64,000 bases of DNA. It comes from Planctomycetia bacterium TMED53. GTDB lineage: Bacteria > Planctomycetota > UBA8108 > UBA1146. The stretch is from contig NHDG01000067.1 of NCBI GenBank assembly GCA_002167285.1, positions 86,093 through 150,092 on the forward strand, read 5' to 3'. The notes below the pieces were generated by a model. That model was not told the origin of the DNA, made no database searches, and saw only the letters and a list, made by a program, of their open reading frames with translations. This document shows positions 50,984 through 59,648 of the stretch, in pieces; positions within the stretch are counted from its first letter, which is position 1, and each line of letters opens with the position of its first letter. The translations under genes were made by a program, and so were the position numbers.

Positions 50984-51580
50984 CTATTGATGACCATTTC
51001 TGCGCTGCCGATCTTCCTCGATGATCCGGATCAGCTGATCCGCTGCATTCTCGAGGTCATCATTGACGACGCAGTGGTCGTATTTATCTCTTTGTTCCAA
51101 CTCCACCCGGGCATTCGCCAGGCGGATTTCCATTTCTTCTTTTGTCTCGTCTCCACGCCCTTTGAGGCGACGCTGCAACTCTTCAAGCCCCGGAGGCTCG
51201 AGAAAAATATGCAGTGCGTCCACCGATTGCTGACGCAGATTCTGTGCACCCTGAACATCGATGAGCAACAGCACTGCATTGGCGTGTTGTTGCTGCTTCG
51301 CGATGTCCACCCGAGGGCTGCCGTACAGGTTGCCATGAACCTCGGCATACTCGAGAAACCCTCCCTCTTCGATGCGTTTCTCAAACGCTTCCCGATCGAG
51401 GAAGTGATAGTCGACACCATCCCTCTCCCCATCACGGGGAGATCGGGTGGTTGCGGTGATCGCCCGAACATAATTGCCCTTAGCGATCACACACTCACTG
51501 ACAGCAGTCTTGCCAACCCCCGAGGGGCCGGAGAGCACCACCAGTACTCCTGGGTCATTCGGGGCCGACAACGGTTCCAT
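50984..51580 (-). CDS. gmk: Guanylate kinase
   Basis: This 198-residue protein has P-loop VLSGPSGVGKTAV, the GMP-binding region TTRSPRDGERDGVDYHFLDREAFEKRI, and the LIDVQGAQNLRQQ block followed by IFLEPPGLEEL. It phosphorylates GMP to GDP. ATG 51580 is chosen because the conserved domain starts soon after; the open frame to 51676 overlaps yicC. Confidence 0.95.
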   Translation of the reverse strand: MEPLSAPNDPGVLVVLSGPSGVGKTAVSECVIAKGNYVRAITATTRSPRDGERDGVDYHFLDREAFEKRIEEGGFLEYAEVHGNLYGSPRVDIAKQQQHANAVLLLIDVQGAQNLRQQSVDALHIFLEPPGLEELQRRLKGRGDETKEEMEIRLANARVELEQRDKYDHCVVNDDLENAADQLIRIIEEDRQRRNGHQ

Positions 51581-51635
51581 CGTGGCGGCACCCTTTCCAA
51601 TTGATCCCACTTGAGCAGGATCAAACGATTTCAAA

Positions 51636-52496
51636 TCACTCGATGTTTTGCGTCTGCTCACGCAGACGATCCACATTCACTTTGATCCCAACAACGGTGT
51701 GGGCCAGATCATGTCGAGGAAGCTTTGAGGTCATCGTGTTCGCTTCCCTAAACATTTCCTGGGTCAGGAAGTCGAGTCTTCGACCAACCCGACCGCCGCC
51801 TGCCACTACGTTGCGATACTCCTCAACATGTCCGCGCAAGCGCGACAACTCTTCGGTGATGTCTGATCGTTCAGTCAGCACTCCGACTTCGCGCAGGAGA
51901 TCCTTAGAATCGATGTCTCCGCCAGCAGATTCAATCAACTGCTGAATTCGATCGCTGTAACGATCACGAAGCCATTCCAAAACCTCCGGAAGGGACGATT
52001 CAATCTCGTCCAATGCGGATTCCGTATCTTTCAGTAAACGCTCGAACTCGACTCGAAGACGCTCACCTTCATTCTCTTGCATACGACGCAAATCAGCGAT
52101 GGCCGCTTCGACCGCCTCCAACAACAGTTGGTCTGATTCGCCGCTGGCGCTGACGCCGGAAGAGGAAGCCTCATGCAAGGCAACCACATCCATAAAGCGA
52201 ATCTCCTGGTCTGGTGCGACGTCATCTCGAAGTCGACTTAACTGTTCAAAGCGTGCAGCGATCGCTTCCCCATCGATGGGAGGCCCTGCATTTTCCAAAT
52301 CTTCAACAAACACCGAGAGATGAATTGCACCTCTCTCAATCTTCTCACGCAGTAACGCATCGACCTTGCTCTGTAGAGAGGCGAAACGATCGGGAAGGTG
52401 GTAGGAAGATTTGAGATATCGGTGATTCACCGATCTCAGCTCGACCTTGACTCCCAGGTCGCTGCCCTTCACATCTCCGGATCCGTATCCGGTCAT
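51636..52496 (-). CDS. YicC-family endoribonuclease
   Basis: This 286-residue protein begins MTGYGSGD and shows KVELRSVNHRYLK-type residues (VELRSVNHRYLKSSYHLPDRF) and, near the C-terminus, GRRLDFLTQEMFREANTMTSK. The family cleaves RNA at GC-rich sites and is often adjacent to gmk, as here. ATG 52496 is chosen over the long upstream frame that crosses secG. Confidence 0.93.
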   Translation of the reverse strand: MTGYGSGDVKGSDLGVKVELRSVNHRYLKSSYHLPDRFASLQSKVDALLREKIERGAIHLSVFVEDLENAGPPIDGEAIAARFEQLSRLRDDVAPDQEIRFMDVVALHEASSSGVSASGESDQLLLEAVEAAIADLRRMQENEGERLRVEFERLLKDTESALDEIESSLPEVLEWLRDRYSDRIQQLIESAGGDIDSKDLLREVGVLTERSDITEELSRLRGHVEEYRNVVAGGGRVGRRLDFLTQEMFREANTMTSKLPRHDLAHTVVGIKVNVDRLREQTQNIE

Positions 52497-52521
52497 ACTG
52501 CGCAATGGAGAAGCCAAGGTC

Positions 52522-53079
52522 TTATCTCTGTCCCGCTTCTCCACTGGAAGGCGTTTCGGTCCCTGGAGCCGGATCTTCTGTTGCAGCGCCACCTTCACTG
52601 GTCGCGTCCGCTTCACCAGTAGACTCACCAGCATCGCTCTCAGTAGCACCGGTATCCGCTGCTCCTCCGGTGGAGTCTGCGCCATCGGTCGCGCCTGTTG
52701 CAGCGGTGCCTGCTGCATCGGAGCTCGTTGATTCAATCGAAGCGTCATCACCGAGGGCATCGCCGATTCCGACGACGACTTCTTCTTCGGAAGAAGTTGT
52801 CACCGAGGCATTCATGGGATCGTCATCTTGAAGGATAGAAGTCGAGCCTTCCTCTTTGGCGATAATGCCAACGCTAAGACACAACGCGAAAAAGACCACC
52901 GCTAAGAAGCGGGTCAACTTTGCGATGCCACTGGTTGGACTTGTTCCCAGCATCGGGCTGTCACCACCGAGGCCAAAGGCGCCGGATAGCCCCGCCTGCT
53001 TCGGCTCTTGAAGCAGAATGGCCAAGCCCATCAGCACCGATACGAAACCCAACAGGACGTACAAAATCGAAATCAACAC
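52522..53079 (-). CDS. secG: Preprotein translocase subunit SecG with acidic tail
   Basis: This 185-residue protein has the two SecG helices (ILYVLLGFVSVLMGLAILLQEPK; IAKLTRFLAVVFFALCLSVG) with the GLSGAFGLGGDS loop between them. SecG assists SecYEG translocation. An unusual 110-residue tail rich in Ala, Ser, Thr, Gly, Glu and Asp follows. The start is GTG 53079 with GAGGTGA upstream. It lies 9 bases after tpiA, as in many bacteria. Confidence 0.9.
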   Translation of the reverse strand: MLISILYVLLGFVSVLMGLAILLQEPKQAGLSGAFGLGGDSPMLGTSPTSGIAKLTRFLAVVFFALCLSVGIIAKEEGSTSILQDDDPMNASVTTSSEEEVVVGIGDALGDDASIESTSSDAAGTAATGATDGADSTGGAADTGATESDAGESTGEADATSEGGAATEDPAPGTETPSSGEAGQR

Positions 53080-53088
53080 GACTTCACC

Positions 53089-53910
53089 TCATTCATGAAG
53101 TTTTGGCTCGCGGCCTCCACGGCACGCGATTCCCGCATCCAAAATCCCGAGGAAGCTACTCGCTTCCAGACTCGCACCACCGATGAGTGCGCCATCGACG
53201 TCACTGAGACCCAATAGGTCTGCGGCATTATCCGCCTTGACGCTCCCGCCGTACAAAATCGGCGTCGCTTCCGCACCCGATCCGCGAAGTTCGCAGAGAC
53301 GGTCTCTAAGAAAACCGTGAACCTCTGCCACCTGTTCAACAGTCGCCGTCACTCCGGTACCGATCGCCCAAACAGGCTCGTAGGCAATCACCGGCTGCTC
53401 CCCCTCTACACAAAGGGAAAGCCCTCTCTCTAATTGCTCGCCCACGACACTGCGGGTGTCCCCGCTCTCTCGTTGAGCCAACGTTTCTCCGATGCAGAGC
53501 ACCGGTTTGAGTTTATGGTCTAGCGCCTGTCGAACCCGACGAGCGCAACTTTCATCATCGACACCGAAGAGCGTTCTTCTCTCCGAGTGTCCCACCAGAC
53601 ACCACTGCGCGCCGAAGTCTTTGACCAATTGAGCCCCCACCTCTCCGGTGAAAGCTCCCATCGAAACCTCAGCCACACACTGCGCACCAAAACTGATCGG
53701 CAACGAATCCTGTGCAGTGTCACCACTGGCAGAAAGCCACCCCAACCAAGGAAGCGGTGGAAAGATGAGCACCTCGACTGAGTCGGGATCCCCAACCATC
53801 CTCGAACGACGTTCCTCGACCCCTCCCATGACATCCCGCAACAGGGATTCGCCATTGGAACGGTCTGGGTTGTGCTTCCAGTTCCCCGCGATGATGGTCG
53901 GTCTGATCAA
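53089..53910 (-). CDS. tpiA: Triosephosphate isomerase
   Basis: This 273-residue protein from TTG 53910 has GNWKHN with Lys12, VGHSERR (catalytic His), AYEPVWAIGTG (catalytic Glu) and ILYGGSVKADNA (phosphate loop). It interconverts DHAP and glyceraldehyde-3-phosphate. GGGAGAG lies 4 bases before the TTG; the upstream extension to 53982 has no family match. Confidence 0.95.
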   Translation of the reverse strand: MIRPTIIAGNWKHNPDRSNGESLLRDVMGGVEERRSRMVGDPDSVEVLIFPPLPWLGWLSASGDTAQDSLPISFGAQCVAEVSMGAFTGEVGAQLVKDFGAQWCLVGHSERRTLFGVDDESCARRVRQALDHKLKPVLCIGETLAQRESGDTRSVVGEQLERGLSLCVEGEQPVIAYEPVWAIGTGVTATVEQVAEVHGFLRDRLCELRGSGAEATPILYGGSVKADNAADLLGLSDVDGALIGGASLEASSFLGILDAGIACRGGREPKLHE

Positions 53911-54118
53911 ATCTCTCCCGTGGGCATGCAACCCGCTCCGCCAATGAATTCCGCCAGTTGATTCCACACCCGAAAAAAGCACATTTCGGGCCCAATTCCG
54001 GGATCCGTATCCTAGCGGGATCCTGCCGAAAGTGGAATCAAAGTGGGACCGGGCACAAGCAGAACAGAGTACCGCTCTCGTCTAAATCAATCAACCTGTT
54101 GCCACTATTGGATTTCCG

Positions 54119-54844
54119 TCAACGGCGAGGGGGTTTGAGGGGGCGAATTTCAACCTCACTGAGGACCGTACCCGGTGGGGCCTCCAATTGCTGGAGGACG
54201 ACTTGAGCAATCTGAACTGGATCGAGAGGATCAGCGTCAGATGGTCCCTCAGAGGTATTTGAGGGCGGTTCCGCTGCAATGGACCCGGGATGGATCAGGC
54301 TCACCCGGATCCCCTGCTGCCGAAGTTCCGAAAAAATAGATCGGCTCCAGCCGACTAATCCATGCTTAGCTGCAGAGTAGGCAGAACCGCCGGGAAGGGG
54401 CTGAATTCCTGAAATCGAAGAGATTTGAATCAAAGAGGGTTTCTTTGACCTTTTCAGATGGGGTAGCGCGCTCAGGCTCGAATTCACGGCGGTCATCAAA
54501 TTTTGCTTCAAGACCTGCAGAAATTGCTCCGACTGCATCTCCTCAAATGCTTCAAAGTAGACTTTTCCCGCATTGTTGATGAGGGCATCCAGTCCACCGA
54601 GGGTGGTGGCGAGTGATTCGATCGCATGGCGGGCAGCATTTTCATCCGTTAAGTCTGCCACCTCCACCGCCTCCACTTGTCCCTCAGAAAGCAATTCCTC
54701 CAGGGACTCTGAGCTCCTTGCGATAACTCCGACGCGCCAATTTGCTTTAGCGAGATGTCGTGCCAGAACTCTTCCTAATCCACGACTGGCTCCGGTAACG
54801 ATCACCCGACGTGGCACTTCCTCCGCCGAATCAGTTGGCTTCAT
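54119..54844 (-). CDS. Short-chain dehydrogenase/reductase
   Basis: This 241-residue SDR has the Rossmann motif VTGASRGLGRVLARHL, the NNAG motif (INNAGKVYF), catalytic Ser in ISSISG and YSAAKHG (Tyr-x3-Lys). ATG 54844 fits the family N-terminus; the frame is open to 54943. Substrate unknown. Divergent from the BtpA-like gene. Confidence 0.9.
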   Translation of the reverse strand: MKPTDSAEEVPRRVIVTGASRGLGRVLARHLAKANWRVGVIARSSESLEELLSEGQVEAVEVADLTDENAARHAIESLATTLGGLDALINNAGKVYFEAFEEMQSEQFLQVLKQNLMTAVNSSLSALPHLKRSKKPSLIQISSISGIQPLPGGSAYSAAKHGLVGWSRSIFSELRQQGIRVSLIHPGSIAAEPPSNTSEGPSDADPLDPVQIAQVVLQQLEAPPGTVLSEVEIRPLKPPRR

Positions 54845-54967
54845 CGATTCACCTTCCAAACCGGGATTACGATCAGGCGGACAAAATGAATTCCCTCGAA
54901 TTGCCGACCTGACGATGATTCTGCCCTTTGCCAAGGGTAACATGGGGTTCCAGCGAAAGGAGTCCCG

Positions 54968-55765
54968 ATGAGTTTTCCCTTTGCGCGTGGCTCAAGGGCC
55001 GTCATCGGCGTGGTCCACTTGCCCGCATTACCGGGAAGCCCCGGCTACCAGCAGTCTCGCAGCCAAATACTTGATCACGCACTGGCAGACACGGAAGCGC
55101 TCATCGCCGGAGGCGTGAGCGGAATCATCGTCGAGAACTTTGGCGATGCTCCATTTTTCCCATCCAGTGTAGAGGCTTCGACCATCGCTGAAATGGCCGT
55201 CATCGTGAGAGCGATCAAACAACTGTCAGCATCGGCTCCAGTGGGAGTCAACGTTTTACGTAACGATTCCTTCGCGGCACTCGCGATCGCTGCAGCCTGT
55301 GGTGGTTCATTTATTCGAGTCAATGTTCACACCTCTGCCATGCTGACTGACCAAGGCTGGATCGAAGGACAAGCCCATGAAACCTTGAGAAAAAGACAAG
55401 CCTGGGATGCCGGCGAGATTGCTATCGCTGCGGATGTCGGCGTCAAGCATGCCGTCAGACCTGAAGGCTTTGACATCGCTCAGGCAGCAAAAGACACCGC
55501 AGGGCGGGGTCATGCCAGTGCGATCATCGTCACGGGTTCAGCAACAGGCTCGTCTGTCGACACTGCCGAACTCCAGAAAGTCAGAGAGGCGATTCCACAA
55601 ACGCCTCTCCTGATCGGCTCCGGAGTTGATTCTGAGAATATCTCCGAGCTGCTAAAGAATGCAGACGGGGTTATCATCGGCACCAGTTTAAAAGAGGAAG
55701 GACGTGTCGATGCACCTGTGGAAGTAGCACGGGTTCGCCAATTGATGGATCAGGTCAACAAGTAA
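54968..55765 (+). CDS. BtpA/SgcQ-family protein
   Basis: This 265-residue TIM-barrel protein shows VIGVVHLPALPGSPG, GGVSGIIVENFGDAPFF and GVNVLRND, typical of the BtpA family (photosystem I biogenesis factor in cyanobacteria; SgcQ in enterobacteria). Its function in non-photosynthetic bacteria is not known. AAAGGAG precedes ATG 54968. It stands alone between divergent and convergent neighbours. Confidence 0.85.
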   Translation: MSFPFARGSRAVIGVVHLPALPGSPGYQQSRSQILDHALADTEALIAGGVSGIIVENFGDAPFFPSSVEASTIAEMAVIVRAIKQLSASAPVGVNVLRNDSFAALAIAAACGGSFIRVNVHTSAMLTDQGWIEGQAHETLRKRQAWDAGEIAIAADVGVKHAVRPEGFDIAQAAKDTAGRGHASAIIVTGSATGSSVDTAELQKVREAIPQTPLLIGSGVDSENISELLKNADGVIIGTSLKEEGRVDAPVEVARVRQLMDQVNK

Positions 55766-55780
55766 TCCTGCAATCAACAC

Positions 55781-56632
55781 CTACTCTGACTCGGCCGGTG
55801 AGTAATTCCCATCGGGAAGCACTTTAGCCCAACGGTACTCTTCAGCGGTCAACAGTGCGGTCAGCCATGGATCACCCTCGCGCATCTTTTCAGCGGTATT
55901 CAACTTCCACTCATGGGAGATTTCCCGCCCCCTCTGGGGCTCAGCCTGGGCCCCCAGCAAAGAGGTCAGTCCCCAATAAAGATACTCCACCGCCATGCAG
56001 CCATATTCGCAGCTACGATCATCGTAATGAAACCAAGCCTCCTCGGGATATTTTCTGGGCACCCGCGAATAGTGGCCTCCCCTCGCTCGATCGAGGCAAT
56101 CTGCTAACTCAGTTCCAGGCAGTGTCCCGAAGACTCTTGGATACGCTTCGCAATATCCCATAGTGACGAGATGCAACACCTCTTCGATGGTGGCATCAAA
56201 CTCCCCCCGCGGCAGAGTCTCTGACTCAAACTGCCCTTGCAGATAGCGGAAGTCGTACAGTTCAGCACCAGAACGATCCAGTCGCTCCATCTCTCTTTCC
56301 GATGAGAACAAGATCATCGCCATCGCTCGGGATGCCATCGCCTCCACGACTTTTGGATTGTCTGGTTTTCCATCTTCATCATTATCCAAATACTCTGCGA
56401 GCACCGCAGCGACATGACGGTGTTTAGCAGCATCGAAATCTGCGGTCGCTAAAACAGGGATGCCAAAAACTGAAATTGACTTTTTGAAAACAGGAGAAAT
56501 TTTATTGAACGGCTCTGGCACAGTACCGACCTCTAAATCGGGTACTGTAAATTTCGTGGGCTCTTTCTTCACTTCTATCTCATCCAGGTGAAACTCCAAC
56601 ATGAGTCCGCACAGCAACATCGCACTCAACAT
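55781..56632 (-). CDS. Exported protein of unknown function with EF-hand-like loop
   Basis: This 283-residue protein has a short hydrophobic N-terminus (MLSAMLLCGLML) of signal type. It contains AAVLAEYLDNDEDGKPDNPKVVEAM, a D-x-D-x-D-G calcium loop, and the helix FDATIEEVLHLVTMGYCEAYP with an E-E-x-x-H arrangement, then WFHYDDRSCEYGCMAVEYLYWG and HEWKLNT. Similar proteins of unknown role occur in marine bacteria. An EExxH-type site might be a metal centre. GAGGAGGAG precedes the ATG; the start overlaps the upstream gene by 7 bases. Confidence 0.75.
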   Translation of the reverse strand: MLSAMLLCGLMLEFHLDEIEVKKEPTKFTVPDLEVGTVPEPFNKISPVFKKSISVFGIPVLATADFDAAKHRHVAAVLAEYLDNDEDGKPDNPKVVEAMASRAMAMILFSSEREMERLDRSGAELYDFRYLQGQFESETLPRGEFDATIEEVLHLVTMGYCEAYPRVFGTLPGTELADCLDRARGGHYSRVPRKYPEEAWFHYDDRSCEYGCMAVEYLYWGLTSLLGAQAEPQRGREISHEWKLNTAEKMREGDPWLTALLTAEEYRWAKVLPDGNYSPAESE

Positions 56633-56997
56633 GACTCCTCCTCGGAAGGAGACTTTTGCAGTGCAGCAAGGTTGGTTTTTTCCAAGGTCATACCTTTGGT
56701 GATCAAGGTTTCACTGATCTTGACTATCATCTCTTGAACCACGGGTCCTTTTTCGAGATGCGGATCGTCAACACATTTAACCGTCGTAGAACTTCCCTTG
56801 TCTTCTACAACAATATAAAACGACTGGGTCACTCCCAAATCGATGGCGATACAACGAAACAGGAGTTGCTGTCGATCATTGCGCAGGAAACATGCGCAAT
56901 AGTTTTGAATCTTTGCCCCGTGAACTTCCTTGTGAGGAGAGAACTCTGTCCAGACCTCTTCGAGGTCTAGCTTCCCTCCCAAAATGGCATGTGGCAT
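56626..56997 (-). CDS. Small protein of unknown function, coupled to the exported protein
   Basis: This 123-residue cytoplasmic-looking protein contains GGKLDLEEVWTEFSPHKEVHGAKIQNYCACFL and LLFRCIAIDLGVTQSFYIVVEDKGSSTTVKCVDDPHLEKGPVV, suggesting an alpha/beta fold. No family recognised. A strong AAGGAG lies six bases before the ATG and the gene ends in a 7-base overlap with the exported-protein gene, so the pair is co-translated. Confidence 0.8.
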   Translation of the reverse strand: MPHAILGGKLDLEEVWTEFSPHKEVHGAKIQNYCACFLRNDRQQLLFRCIAIDLGVTQSFYIVVEDKGSSTTVKCVDDPHLEKGPVVQEMIVKISETLITKGMTLEKTNLAALQKSPSEEESC

Positions 56998-57141
56998 AAA
57001 AACTCCTTCGCCCGCAGACGTTGCCGCCCCCCTTGAGGTTGATTATCGTGACAGGATCGAGGTTTGAGCAAGTATCCCCCGGAGAAGTTGGACGCGGTTG
57101 ATCTTTTTTTTGGATCTGGCCAATCGAATGAAAGTGAAATC

Positions 57142-57702
57142 ATGACCGAAACTGATCGAGATCCCATTTCTGGTGATAACGCCTCAGATCTGCGTATCGG
57201 TGAAAGTTTCCATCGTCATGAAAATTGGTACCACGCCGGGAGCGCGACCATCGTCGGAGACGTTCACCTTGGAGCAGAGTGCAGCATTTGGTATGGCGCA
57301 GTTCTCAGAGGAGATGATGCCCGAATCACCTTGGGAGAACGTGTCAATGTTCAGGACCTTTGCATGGTGCATGCAGATCCTGATAAGCCCCTGACCATCG
57401 GAGATGATGTCACCATAGGTCATGGAGCAGTGATCCATTGTGTCAAAGTCGGATCCAACACCCTTATAGGGATGGGTTCAGTACTGTTAGAAGATGTCGT
57501 GGTCGGTGACGATTGCCTCATCGCTGCAGGAGCAGTCGTCCCACCGGGAAGCGATATTCCAGATGGATCTCTGGTTGTCGGTGTCCCCGGGAAGGTCGTC
57601 AGAAAAGTCACCGAAGAAGAAAAGATAAGTTTCATCAAATCCGCAAAAAAATATGCCGATAATGCTCGCGAATTTCATCAACGCTACGGTAGTAGGAGCT
57701 GA
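57142..57702 (+). CDS. Gamma-type carbonic anhydrase family protein
   Basis: This 186-residue left-handed beta-helix protein has hexapeptide-repeat turns (IVGDVHLGAECSIWYGAVLRGD) and the zinc-ligand histidines 77 (MVHADPD), 94 and 99 (GHGAVIHC). It is related to CamH/YrdA-type proteins, not all of which show carbonic anhydrase activity. ATG 57142 is taken as start since the family N-terminus lies near; the frame opens at 57064. Three bases separate it from tsaB. Confidence 0.9.
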   Translation: MTETDRDPISGDNASDLRIGESFHRHENWYHAGSATIVGDVHLGAECSIWYGAVLRGDDARITLGERVNVQDLCMVHADPDKPLTIGDDVTIGHGAVIHCVKVGSNTLIGMGSVLLEDVVVGDDCLIAAGAVVPPGSDIPDGSLVVGVPGKVVRKVTEEEKISFIKSAKKYADNAREFHQRYGSRS

Positions 57703-57705
57703 CAA

Positions 57706-58461
57706 ATGACTGACTCGGCACCACTACAGCTACCAGAAGATGATCGCTGGATTTTGATGATCGAAACCAGTCAACGACAGGGTTCGGTGGCACTCGGTAC
57801 CGTGGGTGGAGATTTGATCGAAGAGTTACCTTTCAGCCCAGGGCTCGTTCACGGCAAAGAACTCCTACCCAGAATCGACGAACTAGTTTCAAAACACGGA
57901 ACCCGATCTCAATTGGGAATGGTAGCTGTCAGCCGTGGCCCCGGTTCTTTTACTGGTATCCGTATAGGTGTTGCCGCCGCCAAGGCCATCGGCTGGGGGC
58001 TTGGGATTCCCACCATTGGGCTCTCCTCATTGGAGTGCATGATTCATGGACTCGGCCCCGATTCTTCTGGACGGTGGGCTGCGATTCTCGATGCCAGTGG
58101 CGGAGACAGGGATTTAGGGATCTATCAAGTCGATGACCAAAGCATCGAGATCATCGAGGATGAACGTGCGGTTCGAGTTGAAGACTTGCCCACCCTGATC
58201 GAAGCGGGAACTGGAGTGGTCGGCAGTGGTTGTAGGGATGTGGATTGGTCCAAGGAAGTCTTCGTCGCACCGATAGATAAAGATCAACCCCCTGCCAGCT
58301 CGGGGCTAGTACTCGCTCGACGCAAACTTGAATTGCTGCGCTCCGGCTCCGCTTCAGAAGAGAGTTGGAACAACCCGCACCAATTGCAACCGAGATATTT
58401 GCGCGTCAGTCGCGCTGAAGAAGTTCGTCGAAAAAAGTTGGCTGAACAGGGTCGTCAATGA
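57706..58461 (+). CDS. tsaB: tRNA threonylcarbamoyladenosine biosynthesis protein TsaB
   Basis: This 251-residue protein of the TsaD/YeaZ kind has MIETSQRQGSVALG near the N-terminus and AVSRGPGSFTGIRIGVAAAKAIG. TsaB is a scaffold for the TsaD/TsaE complex that makes t6A at position 37 of ANN-decoding tRNAs. It overlaps alr by 4 bases (ATGA). Confidence 0.94.
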   Translation: MTDSAPLQLPEDDRWILMIETSQRQGSVALGTVGGDLIEELPFSPGLVHGKELLPRIDELVSKHGTRSQLGMVAVSRGPGSFTGIRIGVAAAKAIGWGLGIPTIGLSSLECMIHGLGPDSSGRWAAILDASGGDRDLGIYQVDDQSIEIIEDERAVRVEDLPTLIEAGTGVVGSGCRDVDWSKEVFVAPIDKDQPPASSGLVLARRKLELLRSGSASEESWNNPHQLQPRYLRVSRAEEVRRKKLAEQGRQ

Positions 58462-59639
58462 ACGCTGAACGTTCGAGACCTGAACGGGCATGGGCACGCA
58501 TCGATCTCGGCCGAATCTCTTCTAATCTAGATCATGCTCGTCGCTCACTTCCCAATAAGAAGATTCTCGCTGTTGTCAAAGCTGATGCTTATGGCCATGG
58601 GGCGACCGCTATCAGCAAACAACTGGAGAAGGATGGAATCGACTATCTGGGAGTAGGAACTTCTGTTGAAGCGATAGACCTGCGGAATGATGGCATCACT
58701 GCCCCAATTCTTGTTCTCGGTGCACTTCTTCCAACCGAGTTACCAGAAGTCATCGATCGAAACATTACCGTCACCATTCACTCTCCTGGCAGAATCACCG
58801 AGTTGGAATCTTTGGCAAAAATCAAAAATCAAAAGATTCCTGTTCATCTGCTCGTCGATACAGGCATGGCAAGGCTGGGAGTCAGCACCCGTAATGCCCT
58901 CGACCACGCCAAAAGAATTGAAGCCAGTCCATGGCTTGAGTTGGAGGGGCTGGGAACCCACATTGCAACTCCCGGCGATGATCAGCAGGTGAACTTACAG
59001 AGATCTCTTTTCCGAACCATTACTTCTGATCTTGAACAGTGTGGAATACGCCCTCCTTTGATCCACGTAGATGCCAGTCACTCGGCGATCACTGCCAATG
59101 CTGGTAAAAGCACCATGGTGAGACTCGGAGGTTGGATCTACGGGATCGTCGCGGGCCTCGCTGGATCCAGCCCTGTGAGCCCCGCATTGTCCTTATTTAG
59201 CCAAATCGTTTATCTGCGAGATCATCCAGAAGGGCGCCCCATCGGTTATGGTGGAACCTTCGTGACCAGGCGTCAGTCTCGCCTGGCGACGATCAGCATC
59301 GGATACCACGATGGCCTCCCCACCACCCTTTCTAACAAGGGAGAGTTGCTGGTTCGGGGCCAGAGAGTACCGGTAGTAGGTCGAGTTACGATGGACTACA
59401 CAACGGTCGATGTGACCGATGTTCCTGGAGTGTCTGTCGGCGACCTGGTCACCCTACTTGGCACCGATGGTAGCGAACAAATTGCTGCCAAAGAGATCGC
59501 CTCATGGTGTGGCTTAGTACCTTATGAAGTCACTTGCCTACTAGGCAGAAGGATCCTGCGAATCCCGGTGACGAAGGATGAATTTTGGCCGGAAATCGGT
59601 GAGGATGAATCGCAGATTGCCGAAGGTGAAAGGGTCTGA
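58458..59639 (+). CDS. alr: Alanine racemase
   Basis: This 393-residue PLP enzyme has Lys41 in VVKADAYGHGA (Schiff base), the second base Tyr in TISIGYHDGLP, and GRVTMDYTTVDVT. It supplies D-alanine for peptidoglycan. It starts in an ATGA overlap with tsaB and is followed, after 9 bases, by the AsmA-like gene. Confidence 0.95.
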   Translation: MNAERSRPERAWARIDLGRISSNLDHARRSLPNKKILAVVKADAYGHGATAISKQLEKDGIDYLGVGTSVEAIDLRNDGITAPILVLGALLPTELPEVIDRNITVTIHSPGRITELESLAKIKNQKIPVHLLVDTGMARLGVSTRNALDHAKRIEASPWLELEGLGTHIATPGDDQQVNLQRSLFRTITSDLEQCGIRPPLIHVDASHSAITANAGKSTMVRLGGWIYGIVAGLAGSSPVSPALSLFSQIVYLRDHPEGRPIGYGGTFVTRRQSRLATISIGYHDGLPTTLSNKGELLVRGQRVPVVGRVTMDYTTVDVTDVPGVSVGDLVTLLGTDGSEQIAAKEIASWCGLVPYEVTCLLGRRILRIPVTKDEFWPEIGEDESQIAEGERV

Positions 59640-59648
59640 GCGGTGAAC

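Noticed and set aside
51581-51635. Start of gmk at 51676
   Set aside because: The extension overlaps yicC and lacks guanylate kinase similarity; ATG 51580 directly precedes the conserved P-loop domain.
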